64,000 bases of DNA from Maricaulis sp017643475 (GTDB lineage: Bacteria > Pseudomonadota > Alphaproteobacteria > Caulobacterales > Maricaulaceae): NCBI RefSeq assembly GCF_047123815.1, contig NZ_CP138920.1:496001-560000 (forward strand). Reading direction: 5' to 3'. The notes under the pieces are model-generated. The model saw nothing but the letters and a program-made list of their open reading frames with translations, searched no databases and was not told the DNA's origin. How positions within the stretch are numbered: the stretch's first letter is position 1; each line of letters begins with the position of its first letter. Below are positions 9,452 to 17,889 of the stretch, piece by piece. The position numbers and the translations under genes are program-made.

Positions 9452-10267
9452 CTAGCGCCCGGTCAGGGCGAGCCAGTTCAGCCTCAGCTGACGGCCAAGC
9501 AAGGCGGGCTCAGGAGCCATCTCGTAGGGATTGGCCGGCAGACGTTTGAGATAGGACGGCACCAGGCGCACATACCCCAACGCCGGAACGGCCTCGGTGG
9601 GGATCGGGCCCAGCACGTTGAAGGCATCAAGCGCGCCCTGACAGGCCGCGCGAACGGGTTCGACGAGACGGGCCGCCTTGTCCTCGCCCAGACCCTGGGC
9701 CAACATGGCAGCACTCCCGCCCTCGCTCACCAGCTCATCGCCAGCTACCGGTGCTCGCCCGATACTCGCGCGATGGGCAAAAGCCCTCAGCAGACCGCAC
9801 AGCCCCCACGCCCGGCCGCCCTGACGCGCCCAGTCATCCGGCAGATCACATTCGCTGACCTGCAGAGCCGAACGCATCAGCGCGCCTGCGGTCTGGTCGA
9901 CATAGGCGACCAGCTCACCCAGATCGGCGTACGGGCGCGCGGAAACATCATCGAAGCGGGCAGAAACCAGGCCCAGAAGCGCCTCGCGCTGGATGCGGTC
10001 GGTCAACCCAGCCAATGCCTCCGGCACCGCATGGCGGCGCACTTTGGGCTCATCGAGATAGAGATCCTCGACCGCATCACGCCACCAGGTCAGTTTCATC
10101 TCGCCGATCAGGCTTTCCGACGTCGCTTCGGCAATGCGCGCGACTTCCTGGTTGAAGGCATACAGCGCGAACAACCGCTCACGGATGTCTTCGGGCGCAA
10201 AGAGCGCGGATAACCGACGGTCCGGGTCGGATTTTTGTAACAGCGTGTTGAAATCTTCAGCCGACAT
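9452..10267 (-). CDS. Squalene/phytoene synthase family protein (NDUFAF6-like)
   Basis: The 271-residue protein has the all-helical trans-isoprenyl-diphosphate synthase pattern, including ALYAFNQEVARI, MKLTWWRDAVEDLY and GRAWGLCGLLRAF. The aspartate-rich DxxxD sites of true phytoene synthase are not clearly present, so it resembles the NDUFAF6-like branch linked to complex I assembly more than a carotenoid enzyme. AGGAGCACAC precedes the start. In many alphaproteobacteria this gene lies between secF and trmFO; here both are nearby, with extra genes in between, so the neighbourhood is ancestral. The exact role is uncertain. Confidence 0.8.
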   Translation of the reverse strand: MSAEDFNTLLQKSDPDRRLSALFAPEDIRERLFALYAFNQEVARIAEATSESLIGEMKLTWWRDAVEDLYLDEPKVRRHAVPEALAGLTDRIQREALLGLVSARFDDVSARPYADLGELVAYVDQTAGALMRSALQVSECDLPDDWARQGGRAWGLCGLLRAFAHRASIGRAPVAGDELVSEGGSAAMLAQGLGEDKAARLVEPVRAACQGALDAFNVLGPIPTEAVPALGYVRLVPSYLKRLPANPYEMAPEPALLGRQLRLNWLALTGR

Positions 10268-10384
10268 GTGTGCTCCTGCTGGACAGAACCTTGTTACACC
10301 CCATATGCACACCAGCAATGTTTCGCAGCACACCGCTGCGGCTTTCTTCGCATATCAGTCCCCACGCTTGAAACGAGGTCCTTC

Positions 10385-11002
10385 ATGGCTTTCACCCTTC
10401 CCGATCTGCCGTACGCCAAAGACGCCCTGGCGCCGCACATTTCCGCCGAGACGCTGGATTTCCACCATGGCAAGCATCACAACGCCTATGTCGGCAAGCT
10501 CAACGGCCTGATCGACGGTTCTGAGCTGGCAGATAAATCCCTGGAAGACATCATCAAGGCCTCTGCCGGTGATGCTGCCCAGGCGGGTGTCTTCAACAAT
10601 GCTGCCCAGATCTGGAACCACACCTTTTACTGGCATTCCATGGCGCCGAATGGCGGCGGCACCCCGAGCGGTGAGCTGGCCGAGCTTATCGACCGTGATT
10701 TCGGTTCCCTGGACGCTTTCAAGACGGCTTTCGCTGACGCCGGTGCGACACAGTTCGGGTCCGGCTGGGCGTGGCTGGTTCTGGCCAATGGCAAGCTGGA
10801 AGTGCGCAAGACACTGAACGCGGAAACGCCGCTGACCGAAGACGGTGTCACCCCGCTGCTGACCATGGATGTGTGGGAACACGCCTACTACATCGATTTC
10901 CGCAATGCCCGCCCGAGCTATATCGACACTTTCCTCGACAAGCTGATCAACTGGGACTTCGCCGCCCAGAACCTGCAGGCCGCCCTCGCCGACGCAGCAT
11001 AA
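10385..11002 (+). CDS. sodB: Superoxide dismutase, iron type
   Basis: The 205-residue protein converts superoxide to hydrogen peroxide and oxygen in the cytoplasm. Metal ligands are visible in order: the histidine in LDFHHGKHHNAY, the histidine in WNHTFYWHS, and the Asp/His pair in DVWEHAYYID. The signature ATQFGSGWAWLV is that of iron enzymes rather than manganese ones. The start follows a GAGG. A short stem (AGCCGCTC with its complement) just after the stop has no U-run, so I do not call it a terminator. Confidence 0.95.
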   Translation: MAFTLPDLPYAKDALAPHISAETLDFHHGKHHNAYVGKLNGLIDGSELADKSLEDIIKASAGDAAQAGVFNNAAQIWNHTFYWHSMAPNGGGTPSGELAELIDRDFGSLDAFKTAFADAGATQFGSGWAWLVLANGKLEVRKTLNAETPLTEDGVTPLLTMDVWEHAYYIDFRNARPSYIDTFLDKLINWDFAAQNLQAALADAA

Positions 11003-11043
11003 GGCAACAAGCCGCTCGCCAAGAGCGGCTGGCCGCCCTACTC

Positions 11044-11077
11044 TCCCCCTCGGTCGATAAAAATATCCCGAGGGGGA
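11044..11077 (+). promoter_or_regulatory. 5' leader hairpin covering the ribosome binding site
   Basis: A perfect 10-bp inverted repeat, TCCCCCTCGG and CCGAGGGGGA, is separated by a 14-base A/T-rich loop. Its 3' arm contains the whole Shine-Dalgarno sequence (GAGGGGGA) of the serine hydrolase that starts five bases later. When folded, the hairpin should block ribosome access. It could act as a thermometer-like or protein-controlled translational switch. The geometry is seen directly; the regulatory role is inference. Confidence 0.6.
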
Positions 11078-11081
11078 ATTC

Positions 11082-12341
11082 ATGTTTGCTCGTACAGTCG
11101 TGACAGCCGCCGCGCTGGCGCTGTCTTCTGTGTCACCCGTCTTCGCGCTGCAACCCCAGCTGTCCGAGGATGGTTTCAATCCCGCCGCACTTGCCGCGCT
11201 GGATGCCCAGCTGGATGCGCTGGCGGCCCAGGGGCACCGCCCGGGCTATGCCGCGATCATTGCCCGGGGCGAGGAAATCATATTCACGTCCGAGGCGGGT
11301 TATTCCGATCTGGAAAATGCGACCCCCTTCACCATCGACACACCGGTCCGCATTGCCTCGATGACCAAGCCGGTCACAGTGCTGGCAGCAATGATGCTGG
11401 TCGAGAGGGGCGAGCTTGGACTGGACGACCCGGTCAGCGACTACATCCCGTCCTTTGCCGACATGCAGGTCGCCCTTTCCCCCATGGCCAATGCCGACGG
11501 ACAGATTGAAACCCGTCCGGCCGGCACGGTGATGACCGTCCGCCATCTGATGACCCATACCGCGGGTCTGGGCTACCTGTTCGAAGCCGAAAGTGATCTG
11601 GGCCGGCTCTATCTCGAGAACTCGCTCTATGCCGGCGAAGGCAATCTTGAAGCGCGTATGGAGCAGCTGGCGGGCCTGGTACTCTATTCGGACCCGGGAG
11701 AGCGCTGGTTCTATTCCTACTCGAATGACGTGCTCGGGCGCGTCGTCGAAGTGGCGTCCGAGACCCCTTTCGAGGACTTCATGGAAGAGCGGATCTTCGA
11801 GCCGCTCGGCATGCACTCCACGGGATTCTTCTTTGAGGATACGGATCTGAGCGAAGAGGACATGTCCCCGCTCTACATCCACACCGAGACCGGTGAGATG
11901 GTCGAGTTTGAACAGGGCAATCCGGACTGGGCGTCCGGCGGCGGTGGCCTGGTCTCCACGGGCACCGATTACATCCGCTTTGCCATGATGCTGGCCAATG
12001 GCGGCGCGCTGGGTGAAGTCCGCCTGATCCAGCCGGAAACCCTGATGCAGATGGGCAGCCCGCAAGTCACGACCGAACAGCTGGGCGGCGGCTGGGGCGC
12101 CGCGTCCTACGGCTTCGGCCTCGCAGTCGTGCTTCCTCCGCAGGAGGGTCAGGAACCGCAAGGTGTGCCCGGCGACATCTCCTGGGGCGGCATGTTCGAT
12201 ACCGACTTCTTTGCCAGCCCGGCGACCAGCGTGTCTGCGGTCCTGATGACCCAGATCCAGCCGAGCCCGCACCGTCCGGAGCCGCGCTCCTCGGACGTCT
12301 TCCGACCGATGGTCTATGGCTCGATGGTGTTTGAGGAATAG
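11082..12341 (+). CDS. Serine hydrolase of the beta-lactamase/PBP-like family
   Basis: The 419-residue protein has a signal peptide (to about VFALQ). The SxxK nucleophile motif is ASMTKPVT and the YxN motif is YSYSNDVLG, placing it in Pfam Beta-lactamase with esterase EstB and class C-like enzymes. The tail contains a WGGxxxTDFF stretch in the place of the KTG-like element. It probably acts on esters or peptidoglycan-like peptides in the periplasm rather than on antibiotics; this is not provable here. Its ribosome binding site lies in a hairpin. A bidirectional terminator follows. Confidence 0.88.
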   Translation: MFARTVVTAAALALSSVSPVFALQPQLSEDGFNPAALAALDAQLDALAAQGHRPGYAAIIARGEEIIFTSEAGYSDLENATPFTIDTPVRIASMTKPVTVLAAMMLVERGELGLDDPVSDYIPSFADMQVALSPMANADGQIETRPAGTVMTVRHLMTHTAGLGYLFEAESDLGRLYLENSLYAGEGNLEARMEQLAGLVLYSDPGERWFYSYSNDVLGRVVEVASETPFEDFMEERIFEPLGMHSTGFFFEDTDLSEEDMSPLYIHTETGEMVEFEQGNPDWASGGGGLVSTGTDYIRFAMMLANGGALGEVRLIQPETLMQMGSPQVTTEQLGGGWGAASYGFGLAVVLPPQEGQEPQGVPGDISWGGMFDTDFFASPATSVSAVLMTQIQPSPHRPEPRSSDVFRPMVYGSMVFEE

Positions 12342-12350
12342 ATCACATAC

Positions 12351-12380
12351 AAAAAAGGCCCGCCAACCGGCGGGCCTTCT
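12351..12380. terminator. Bidirectional hairpin terminator
   Basis: A 10-bp stem, AAGGCCCGCC with its complement, has an AACC loop. On the minus strand it is followed by six U residues, so it suits the PuuD-like gene best. On the plus strand CTTCGTT follows, giving a weaker signal for the serine hydrolase. The two genes converge here. Confidence 0.85.
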
Positions 12381-12400
12381 TCGTTATGTGGGCCGTCGGA

Positions 12401-13000
12401 TCAGCCAAACAGGGTCTGGGCCATCGACATGGCGATCAGCATCGGGAAGCTGAGCAGCGTATTGGTGCGCGAGAACAGCATTGCGGTGCGCGCGGCGGCC
12501 GGTTTGGCATCTGCGTCTGCCTCGACAATGCCCAGGGCGATCTTCTGGTTGGGCCAGATCACGAACCAGACATTGAAGGCCATGATCAGCGCCATCCACA
12601 TGCCGATACCGATGAAGGAATATTGCGGCGTGTAGGCGTCAGCCAGCAGACCAAGGCTCAGCACTTCAACAAGGTAACCGCGCAGGGCAGCGACAATGAG
12701 ACCGGTCAGGACAGTCGCAGCGGCCCCCCAGCGGAACCAGAACAGGGCGGCCGGTGCGATCACCTTGCCGATCGCCGGTTTCTGCTCGTCCGGGATATTG
12801 GGCATGTTGGGGATCTGGACGAAGTTGAAATACCACAACAGGCCGATCCACATGATGCCGGCAACCACATGGGTCCAGCGTGCGATGGCCTCGTAGTTCA
12901 GCGCGGTCCCGCCCGCAAGCACATAGCCGACATAATACAGTATCGCGAGCGCCAGCGAGACATGCACCGTCGTGCGAAGATTGGTCAGAATAGCGGCCAT
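12401..13000 (-). CDS. PuuD-like integral membrane protein (urate oxidase N-terminal-type domain)
   Basis: The 199-residue protein has five or six predicted membrane helices. The stretch RWTHVVAGIMWIGLLWYFN resembles the heme- or redox-linked N-terminal membrane domain of PuuD-type urate hydroxylases (PF06181-like). Full-length PuuD has a C-terminal cytochrome c domain with CxxCH; none is present here, so urate oxidation should not be assumed. The start follows GGGGAGGGGAATTTC. It lies 76 bases downstream of secF on the same strand and may be the last gene of that transcript. Confidence 0.7.
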   Translation of the reverse strand: MAAILTNLRTTVHVSLALAILYYVGYVLAGGTALNYEAIARWTHVVAGIMWIGLLWYFNFVQIPNMPNIPDEQKPAIGKVIAPAALFWFRWGAAATVLTGLIVAALRGYLVEVLSLGLLADAYTPQYSFIGIGMWMALIMAFNVWFVIWPNQKIALGIVEADADAKPAAARTAMLFSRTNTLLSFPMLIAMSMAQTLFG

Positions 13001-13076
13001 GAAATTCCCCTCCCCGAGAATCAACCGATTGCAAGAGGAGGGGAAATTACAACAATTCGCGTGAAACGCTAATCGC

Positions 13077-14033
13077 CTAGAATTTCACGACGTCGACGTC
13101 TTCTTCCGTGGAGCGATTCACATTGGTGAAGAGCAGCAACGGAGCAGCGACGAAGATCGAGGAATAGGTACCGATCAGGACACCCCAGATCATCGCGGCG
13201 GAGAAGCCCTGCAGCGTGGCTCCACCGATCAGGTAGAGGGCCAGCAGCGCCAGCAGCGTGGTCACGGATGTCAGAATGGTCCGCGACAGCGTGTCATTGA
13301 TCGACAGGTTGAGAACCTCCTCGACCGACAACTTCTTGTATGAGCGCAGATTCTCGCGGATCCGGTCATAGACGACGACGGTATCGTTCATCGAGTAACC
13401 GACAATCGTCAAAATGGCTGCGACCGTGGCAAGGTCGAACGTCATCTGGGTGATCGAGAAGAACCCGATCGTGGCGATGACGTCGTGTGTCAGGGCCACG
13501 ATGGCGCCAACCGAATACTGCCACTCGAAGCGGAACCAGATATAGATCAGCATGAAGAAGAGCGCGACCACGATCGCGGTGACACCCTTGACCACCAGCT
13601 CGCCGGAAACGGCGCCACCAACGGTCGCTGTACCCAGGATCTGGGCATCTTCAATGCCAGCTTCCAGGCCAGCACGAAGATCCAGAACTGCCTGGTTCTG
13701 GGCCTCTTCACCTTCAAGCCCCTCACCTTCCTGGAGCGGCATGGTCACCAGTACGGAGCGACGCTCACCGGCGGCGGCAACCGACGCCTGGATCTTGGAC
13801 TCGCCCAGCCCGAGACTGTCGGCCACAGCACGGATGTCCTCGACCGGCAGGGCAGTTTCAACGTCCGCCTGAACACCACCGCGGAAATCGATACCGAAAT
13901 TGATCCCCATCACACCGAATGCAGCCAGTGACCCGATCATCAGGAAAATCGAAACGCCCAACGCCACCATACGGTTGCGAATAAAGGGAATGGTCGTTCC
14001 GGACGGCAGGAATTTAACAAGAGCAAAAGACAT
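13077..14033 (-). CDS. secF: Protein translocase subunit SecF
   Basis: SecF works with SecD and YajC to drive late steps of Sec export with the proton gradient. The 318 residues include a first membrane helix, a periplasmic P1-like domain beginning GINFGIDFRGGVQ, and a C-terminal bundle with DTVVVYDRIREN and SINDTLSRTILTS, both hallmarks of SecF. GGGAGGG precedes the start. It follows secD with a 14-base gap, which indicates one transcript. Confidence 0.97.
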   Translation of the reverse strand: MSFALVKFLPSGTTIPFIRNRMVALGVSIFLMIGSLAAFGVMGINFGIDFRGGVQADVETALPVEDIRAVADSLGLGESKIQASVAAAGERRSVLVTMPLQEGEGLEGEEAQNQAVLDLRAGLEAGIEDAQILGTATVGGAVSGELVVKGVTAIVVALFFMLIYIWFRFEWQYSVGAIVALTHDVIATIGFFSITQMTFDLATVAAILTIVGYSMNDTVVVYDRIRENLRSYKKLSVEEVLNLSINDTLSRTILTSVTTLLALLALYLIGGATLQGFSAAMIWGVLIGTYSSIFVAAPLLLFTNVNRSTEEDVDVVKF

Positions 14034-14047
14034 GTCGTGACCCTCCC

Positions 14048-15706
14048 TTAAACCGGCAGTTTCTGCGGCTTGGTTGCACGCAACCAGACAACCGCAAGCA
14101 GGCGGGAGAAAACAAAGGCCGTGAAGACCGAGGTGATAATACCGATGCCCAGGGTAACCGCGAAACCGCGGACCGGGCCGGCACCGAGCATGAACAGAAC
14201 GCCTGCGGCGATCAGCGTCGTGATATTGGCATCAAGAATGGCCGCCAGGGCCCGTTGATAGCCCGTCTCGATCGACTTGGCCGGTTTAGAGTTCGGCTTA
14301 CGCGATTCCTCTCGGATGCGCTCATAGATCAGGACGTTGGCGTCAACCGCCATACCAATGGTCAGAATGATGCCGGCGATACCCGGCAGGGTCAGCGTTG
14401 CCCCAAGTCCGGACAACCCGCCCAGGATCAACACCACATTGACCAGCAGGGCCAGCGTGGAGAAGAGGCCAAGAATGCCATAGGCCGCGACCATGAAGAC
14501 AATCACGAGGCCAAAACCGATCATCACGGCCAGGCGGCCGCTCTCGATCTGGTCCGCACCGAGGCTCGGCGTCACATTGCGCTGCTCGACCGGTGTCAGC
14601 GACGCCGGAAGTGCACCGGCGTTCAACAGGATCACAAGGTTCGTAGCCGACTCGTAGGTGTAACCGCCACCGATCACACCGGAACCGGACAGGATCGGCT
14701 CATTGATGCGCGGCGAGGAGATCACCTCACCATCCAGTACAATAGCAAACCGGCGACCGCGATTTTGCTGGGTCAACTCACCGAAAACCAGTGAACCCTG
14801 CGTATCGAGGCGGAAGCCGACAACCGGGCCGACATAGTTGGGGTGGGTGGTGACACTGGCATTGGCAAGATTATCGCCGGTCAGCGTTGCGCGGCTGTGA
14901 ACAACCACAAAACCACCGCCGTCACTGGAGGCGACCGGGAAAACCGCGCGCCCCGGGGGAACCCGGGCCTGCCCGTCGATACCCGGATCGATGGTTTCAT
15001 CCACCAGGTGGAAACTCATGGACGCAGAAGCGCCAACCAGTTCAATGATCGCACGCGGGTCATCGGCACCGGGGACCTGAACCAGCACCCGGCTGTCGCC
15101 CTGACGAACGATGGTCGGGTCTGTCGTACCCATGCCGTCCAGGCGACGGCGGATAACTTCAATCGACTGCTGAACCGTACGGCTCTCGATGGCAGCGTAT
15201 TGCTCGTCCGTGATCCGTGCGCGCACCACATTCGGCTCGTCGGCTCCACCGCTGACCACCTCAAGGGTCTGGTCGATAGAAAAGGCGCCCGGCTGCTGGT
15301 CGACCGGTTCGGACAGATCCTGCATGCGTTGCAGAGCGGTGTCGCGATCCTCGGCCTGGACCGTCATGGCCACGACCTCATCGCCGATCACGGCTACAGA
15401 ACGGTAGATGCGGCGTCCATCGACACGTAGCGCCTGCTCGACATCGGAACGCAATGCCTCGAGCTGCTGATCGCGGACTTCAGCCATATTGACCTGGAAG
15501 ACGATGTGGGAACCGCCCTGCAGATCGAGACCGAGATTAACCGAACTGCTTGGAATATAGCGCCAGACGCCCTGGGCTTCGTATTCGCCCGCATCATTCA
15601 GCTGATACCGTTGTTCATACGGCACGACATTGGGCACGGAAAACAGGACGCCCAAAAGGACGACCAGCAAAATCGTGATGAGTTTCGAAGGCCCGAAGTG
15701 CATCAT
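14048..15706 (-). CDS. secD: Protein translocase subunit SecD
   Basis: The 552-residue membrane protein has one N-terminal helix, a large periplasmic region containing NLGLDLQGGSHIVFQV, and a C-terminal five-helix bundle with GMAVDANVLIYERIREE, all typical of SecD. Together with SecF it pulls translocating chains into the periplasm. Two adjacent ATG codons make the start ambiguous by one residue. It lies 26 bases after yajC and 14 bases before secF, the usual yajC-secD-secF order. Confidence 0.97.
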   Translation of the reverse strand: MMHFGPSKLITILLVVLLGVLFSVPNVVPYEQRYQLNDAGEYEAQGVWRYIPSSSVNLGLDLQGGSHIVFQVNMAEVRDQQLEALRSDVEQALRVDGRRIYRSVAVIGDEVVAMTVQAEDRDTALQRMQDLSEPVDQQPGAFSIDQTLEVVSGGADEPNVVRARITDEQYAAIESRTVQQSIEVIRRRLDGMGTTDPTIVRQGDSRVLVQVPGADDPRAIIELVGASASMSFHLVDETIDPGIDGQARVPPGRAVFPVASSDGGGFVVVHSRATLTGDNLANASVTTHPNYVGPVVGFRLDTQGSLVFGELTQQNRGRRFAIVLDGEVISSPRINEPILSGSGVIGGGYTYESATNLVILLNAGALPASLTPVEQRNVTPSLGADQIESGRLAVMIGFGLVIVFMVAAYGILGLFSTLALLVNVVLILGGLSGLGATLTLPGIAGIILTIGMAVDANVLIYERIREESRKPNSKPAKSIETGYQRALAAILDANITTLIAAGVLFMLGAGPVRGFAVTLGIGIITSVFTAFVFSRLLAVVWLRATKPQKLPV

Positions 15707-15732
15707 GGCGGACTATCCAATATTCTGGGAAA

Positions 15733-16035
15733 TCAGGACTTTTCGGCGTCGTTCGCAGCAGCCGGAGCGGTGCGATTGCGGACGTCGAGAACGGTCGACT
15801 TGACCACCTTGACCTTGACGCCTTCGCCAACATCAAGGGTGACTTCGCCCTCAGCAACCTTGGTCACCTTGCCGATCATACCGCCCTGCGTCACGACCTC
15901 ATCACCCTTCTTCAGGCTTTCCAGCAAAGCCTGGTGCTCTTTCTGGCGCTTCTGCTGCGGACGGATCATGAAGAAGTAGAGGACCGCAATCATCAGGCCG
16001 AACATGATGATTGTTTGCGTCATTTCCGGTGTCAT
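15733..16035 (-). CDS. yajC: Sec translocase accessory subunit YajC
   Basis: This 100-residue protein has one N-terminal membrane helix (IIMFGLMIAVLYFFMI), then the family motif RPQQKRQKEH and GDEVVTQGGMIGKV in a small cytoplasmic domain. It associates with SecDF. It is the first gene of the sec operon, and a promoter-like sequence lies about 65-90 bases upstream. Confidence 0.95.
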   Translation of the reverse strand: MTPEMTQTIIMFGLMIAVLYFFMIRPQQKRQKEHQALLESLKKGDEVVTQGGMIGKVTKVAEGEVTLDVGEGVKVKVVKSTVLDVRNRTAPAAANDAEKS

Positions 16036-16100
16036 TTGAGCGTAAGCTCCCGCTATTGTCTGCTGCCGGACAGAATCCGGCCCAAAAGAAGTTGGCCGGG

Positions 16101-16128
16101 ACTATATCGGTGTCCCGGACACTTGCAA
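16101..16128 (-). promoter_or_regulatory. Predicted yajC-secDF promoter with embedded palindrome
   Basis: Read on the minus strand, TTGCAA and TATAGT are separated by 16 bases, giving a plausible housekeeping promoter for yajC. The spacer holds a 13-bp palindrome, GTGTCCGGGACAC, placed where a repressor could interfere with RNA polymerase. The promoter call rests on hexamer likeness only. Confidence 0.4.
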
Positions 16129-16182
16129 CAAGGCCAAGCGGTTATTGATTTTCGTTCATCAGCGTCACGGCGCTTTTTGGCA

Positions 16183-17103
16183 TCAGCGCAGATGCGCCAT
16201 CGGGTCTTCCGGATTCACGCCGCGGCGGATCTCGAAATGAAGCTGCGGACTGTCCACTGTGCCGGTTGAACCGGCGCGCGCGATCACCTGGCCACGCTCG
16301 ACCTGGTCACTCTCGCGCACCAGCAACTGGCTGTTATGCGCATAGGCAGTAACATAGCCATTGGAGTGACGGATCAGCACCAGCTGACCATAACCATCCA
16401 GCTCACCACCCGCGTAAACGACCTGGCCGGCTGCAGACGCCCGCACCTCGGCACCGTGGCGAACCTCGATATTGATACCGTCATTGCGACCGCCCTCAGA
16501 CGTGCGGCCGAAGCTGGAAATCACCCGGCCACGGATCGGCCAGTCAAAGCGCGGGGCATTGGCGGCCGGCTCGGACCGTTCAACACGGGCGTTGCGGGTA
16601 TTGCGTGAGGTATTGCTGGTGGAACGCGTGCTGGACGCAGAGACATTGCTGGCACGGGCACCAATCGGCAAACGGATCTGTTGACCGACTTCCAGCTCGT
16701 AGGGTGCACCGATGCCATTGTGGCTGGCCAGTTGCTGGAAGGGAATATTGTAGCGAAGGCCAATACGGTAAAGGTTCTCGCCCCGCTGTACGACATGCAC
16801 AGGCGGGCGCGGCATATCCAGGCGCTGGCCAACCCGCAGCGTATAGGGGCGGTTCAGGCCATTGGCCTCGGCCAACTCGCGCATGGGGACACCGCAATGC
16901 TCGGCCACCTCGGACAATGTATCGCCCCCGCGCACCTCATAGCCATTGCGACAATCGCGGCGCACCACGGCACCGGACGCCGTCGTATAGGGCGAGGCAT
17001 TGCGATACTGGACCCGTGCCGGCTCACGAATGCTGGTCGCCGCACAAGCCGACAGGCTGGCGCTCAGCGCAGCAAAAAGGCTTATGACAACGGGCAGACG
17101 CAT
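16183..17103 (-). CDS. NlpD-like lipoprotein with two LysM repeats and degenerate LytM domain
   Basis: The 306-residue protein has a lipobox (ASLSAC) near residue 20. LysM repeats lie at about 50-95 and 100-145, followed by a Ser/Thr/Arg-rich linker and a C-terminal M23/LytM domain. The zinc-binding pattern is lost: the first motif reads NDGINI where active enzymes have HxGxD, and the second reads PQLHFE where they have HLHFE. This matches E. coli NlpD, which does not cut peptidoglycan but activates amidases at division. The order surE, pcm, nlpD-like is also that of E. coli. No AmiC-type amidase is in this window, so the partner is inferred. Confidence 0.85.
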   Translation of the reverse strand: MRLPVVISLFAALSASLSACAATSIREPARVQYRNASPYTTASGAVVRRDCRNGYEVRGGDTLSEVAEHCGVPMRELAEANGLNRPYTLRVGQRLDMPRPPVHVVQRGENLYRIGLRYNIPFQQLASHNGIGAPYELEVGQQIRLPIGARASNVSASSTRSTSNTSRNTRNARVERSEPAANAPRFDWPIRGRVISSFGRTSEGGRNDGINIEVRHGAEVRASAAGQVVYAGGELDGYGQLVLIRHSNGYVTAYAHNSQLLVRESDQVERGQVIARAGSTGTVDSPQLHFEIRRGVNPEDPMAHLR

Positions 17104-17229
17104 GGGTTCGGACGGATCTCCGGATGAACAGTTACAGCCCATCAAGCCAGAGAAGTTTTAACCAGCGGTTATCCATAGGCAGGAAAGCGCGTTGTGATTC
17201 GAATATTGAATCACCGGCTACACCCTGGC

Positions 17230-17871
17230 TCACATCGCCTTGGCGACGCCCTTTACCAGCGGCACGAAACGCACCGTCATCAGATCCGTCTCAGTAATCT
17301 GACCGTCCTGTTTGTCGTAACGCACAAGGATCTGCTCCTTGTCACGATCCACAGGCGCGACGGCGATGCCACCATCCTTGAGCTGTTCCAGGATCCTGTC
17401 CGGGCGTTTGGGCGCCGAGGCGGTCAGGATGATGCGATCAAATGGCGCCTGTTCCGGCCAGCCCAGCGAGCCGTCACCGATGCGTGTGACGATATTGTTG
17501 ATGCCCTGCCCGTGGAACCGTTCCTCGGCGATCTTTGAGAGGGTGCGATAGCGCTCGACCGAATAGACACGCCTTGCCAGCTTGGAGAGAATGGCGGCCT
17601 GGTAGCCCGACCCGGTCCCGATCTCGAGCACCTTGTCGCGGTCGCCGATCTTCAGGGCCTGGGTCATCAGACCGACGATCAGCGGTTGGGAGATCGTCTG
17701 GCCACAGTCAATCGGCAGCGGCCGGTCATCAAAGGCCTGGTCGGAGAAACGTTCCGGAACGAAAACCTCGCGCGGTGTCCGCTCCATCGCCGCCAGAACA
17801 GCCATATCCGTTACCCCGCCACCGCGCAGCGACATCACCAGCTGGATCATCCGGGGATCAGGAAACGACAT
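17230..17871 (-). CDS. pcm: Protein-L-isoaspartate O-methyltransferase (canonical)
   Basis: The 213-residue enzyme methylates isoaspartyl residues in damaged proteins with SAM, starting their repair. The SAM-binding loop is LEIGTGSGYQAA. The substrate-side motif LPIDCGQTISQP is intact, in contrast to the second Pcm in this window. It begins 18 bases after surE on the same strand, and the pair is conserved in many proteobacteria. It is expected in the cytoplasm, possibly important in stationary phase. Confidence 0.95.
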   Translation of the reverse strand: MSFPDPRMIQLVMSLRGGGVTDMAVLAAMERTPREVFVPERFSDQAFDDRPLPIDCGQTISQPLIVGLMTQALKIGDRDKVLEIGTGSGYQAAILSKLARRVYSVERYRTLSKIAEERFHGQGINNIVTRIGDGSLGWPEQAPFDRIILTASAPKRPDRILEQLKDGGIAVAPVDRDKEQILVRYDKQDGQITETDLMTVRFVPLVKGVAKAM

Positions 17872-17889
17872 CGACCAGCCTTCTCAGCG

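Noticed and set aside
11010..11030. Hairpin after sodB as a terminator
   Set aside because: The 8-bp stem is followed by GGCCGCCC, not a U-run.
11133..12272. 379-codon minus-strand frame opposite the serine hydrolase
   Set aside because: It is antisense to a protein with signal peptide, SxxK and YxN motifs; the reverse frame has none.
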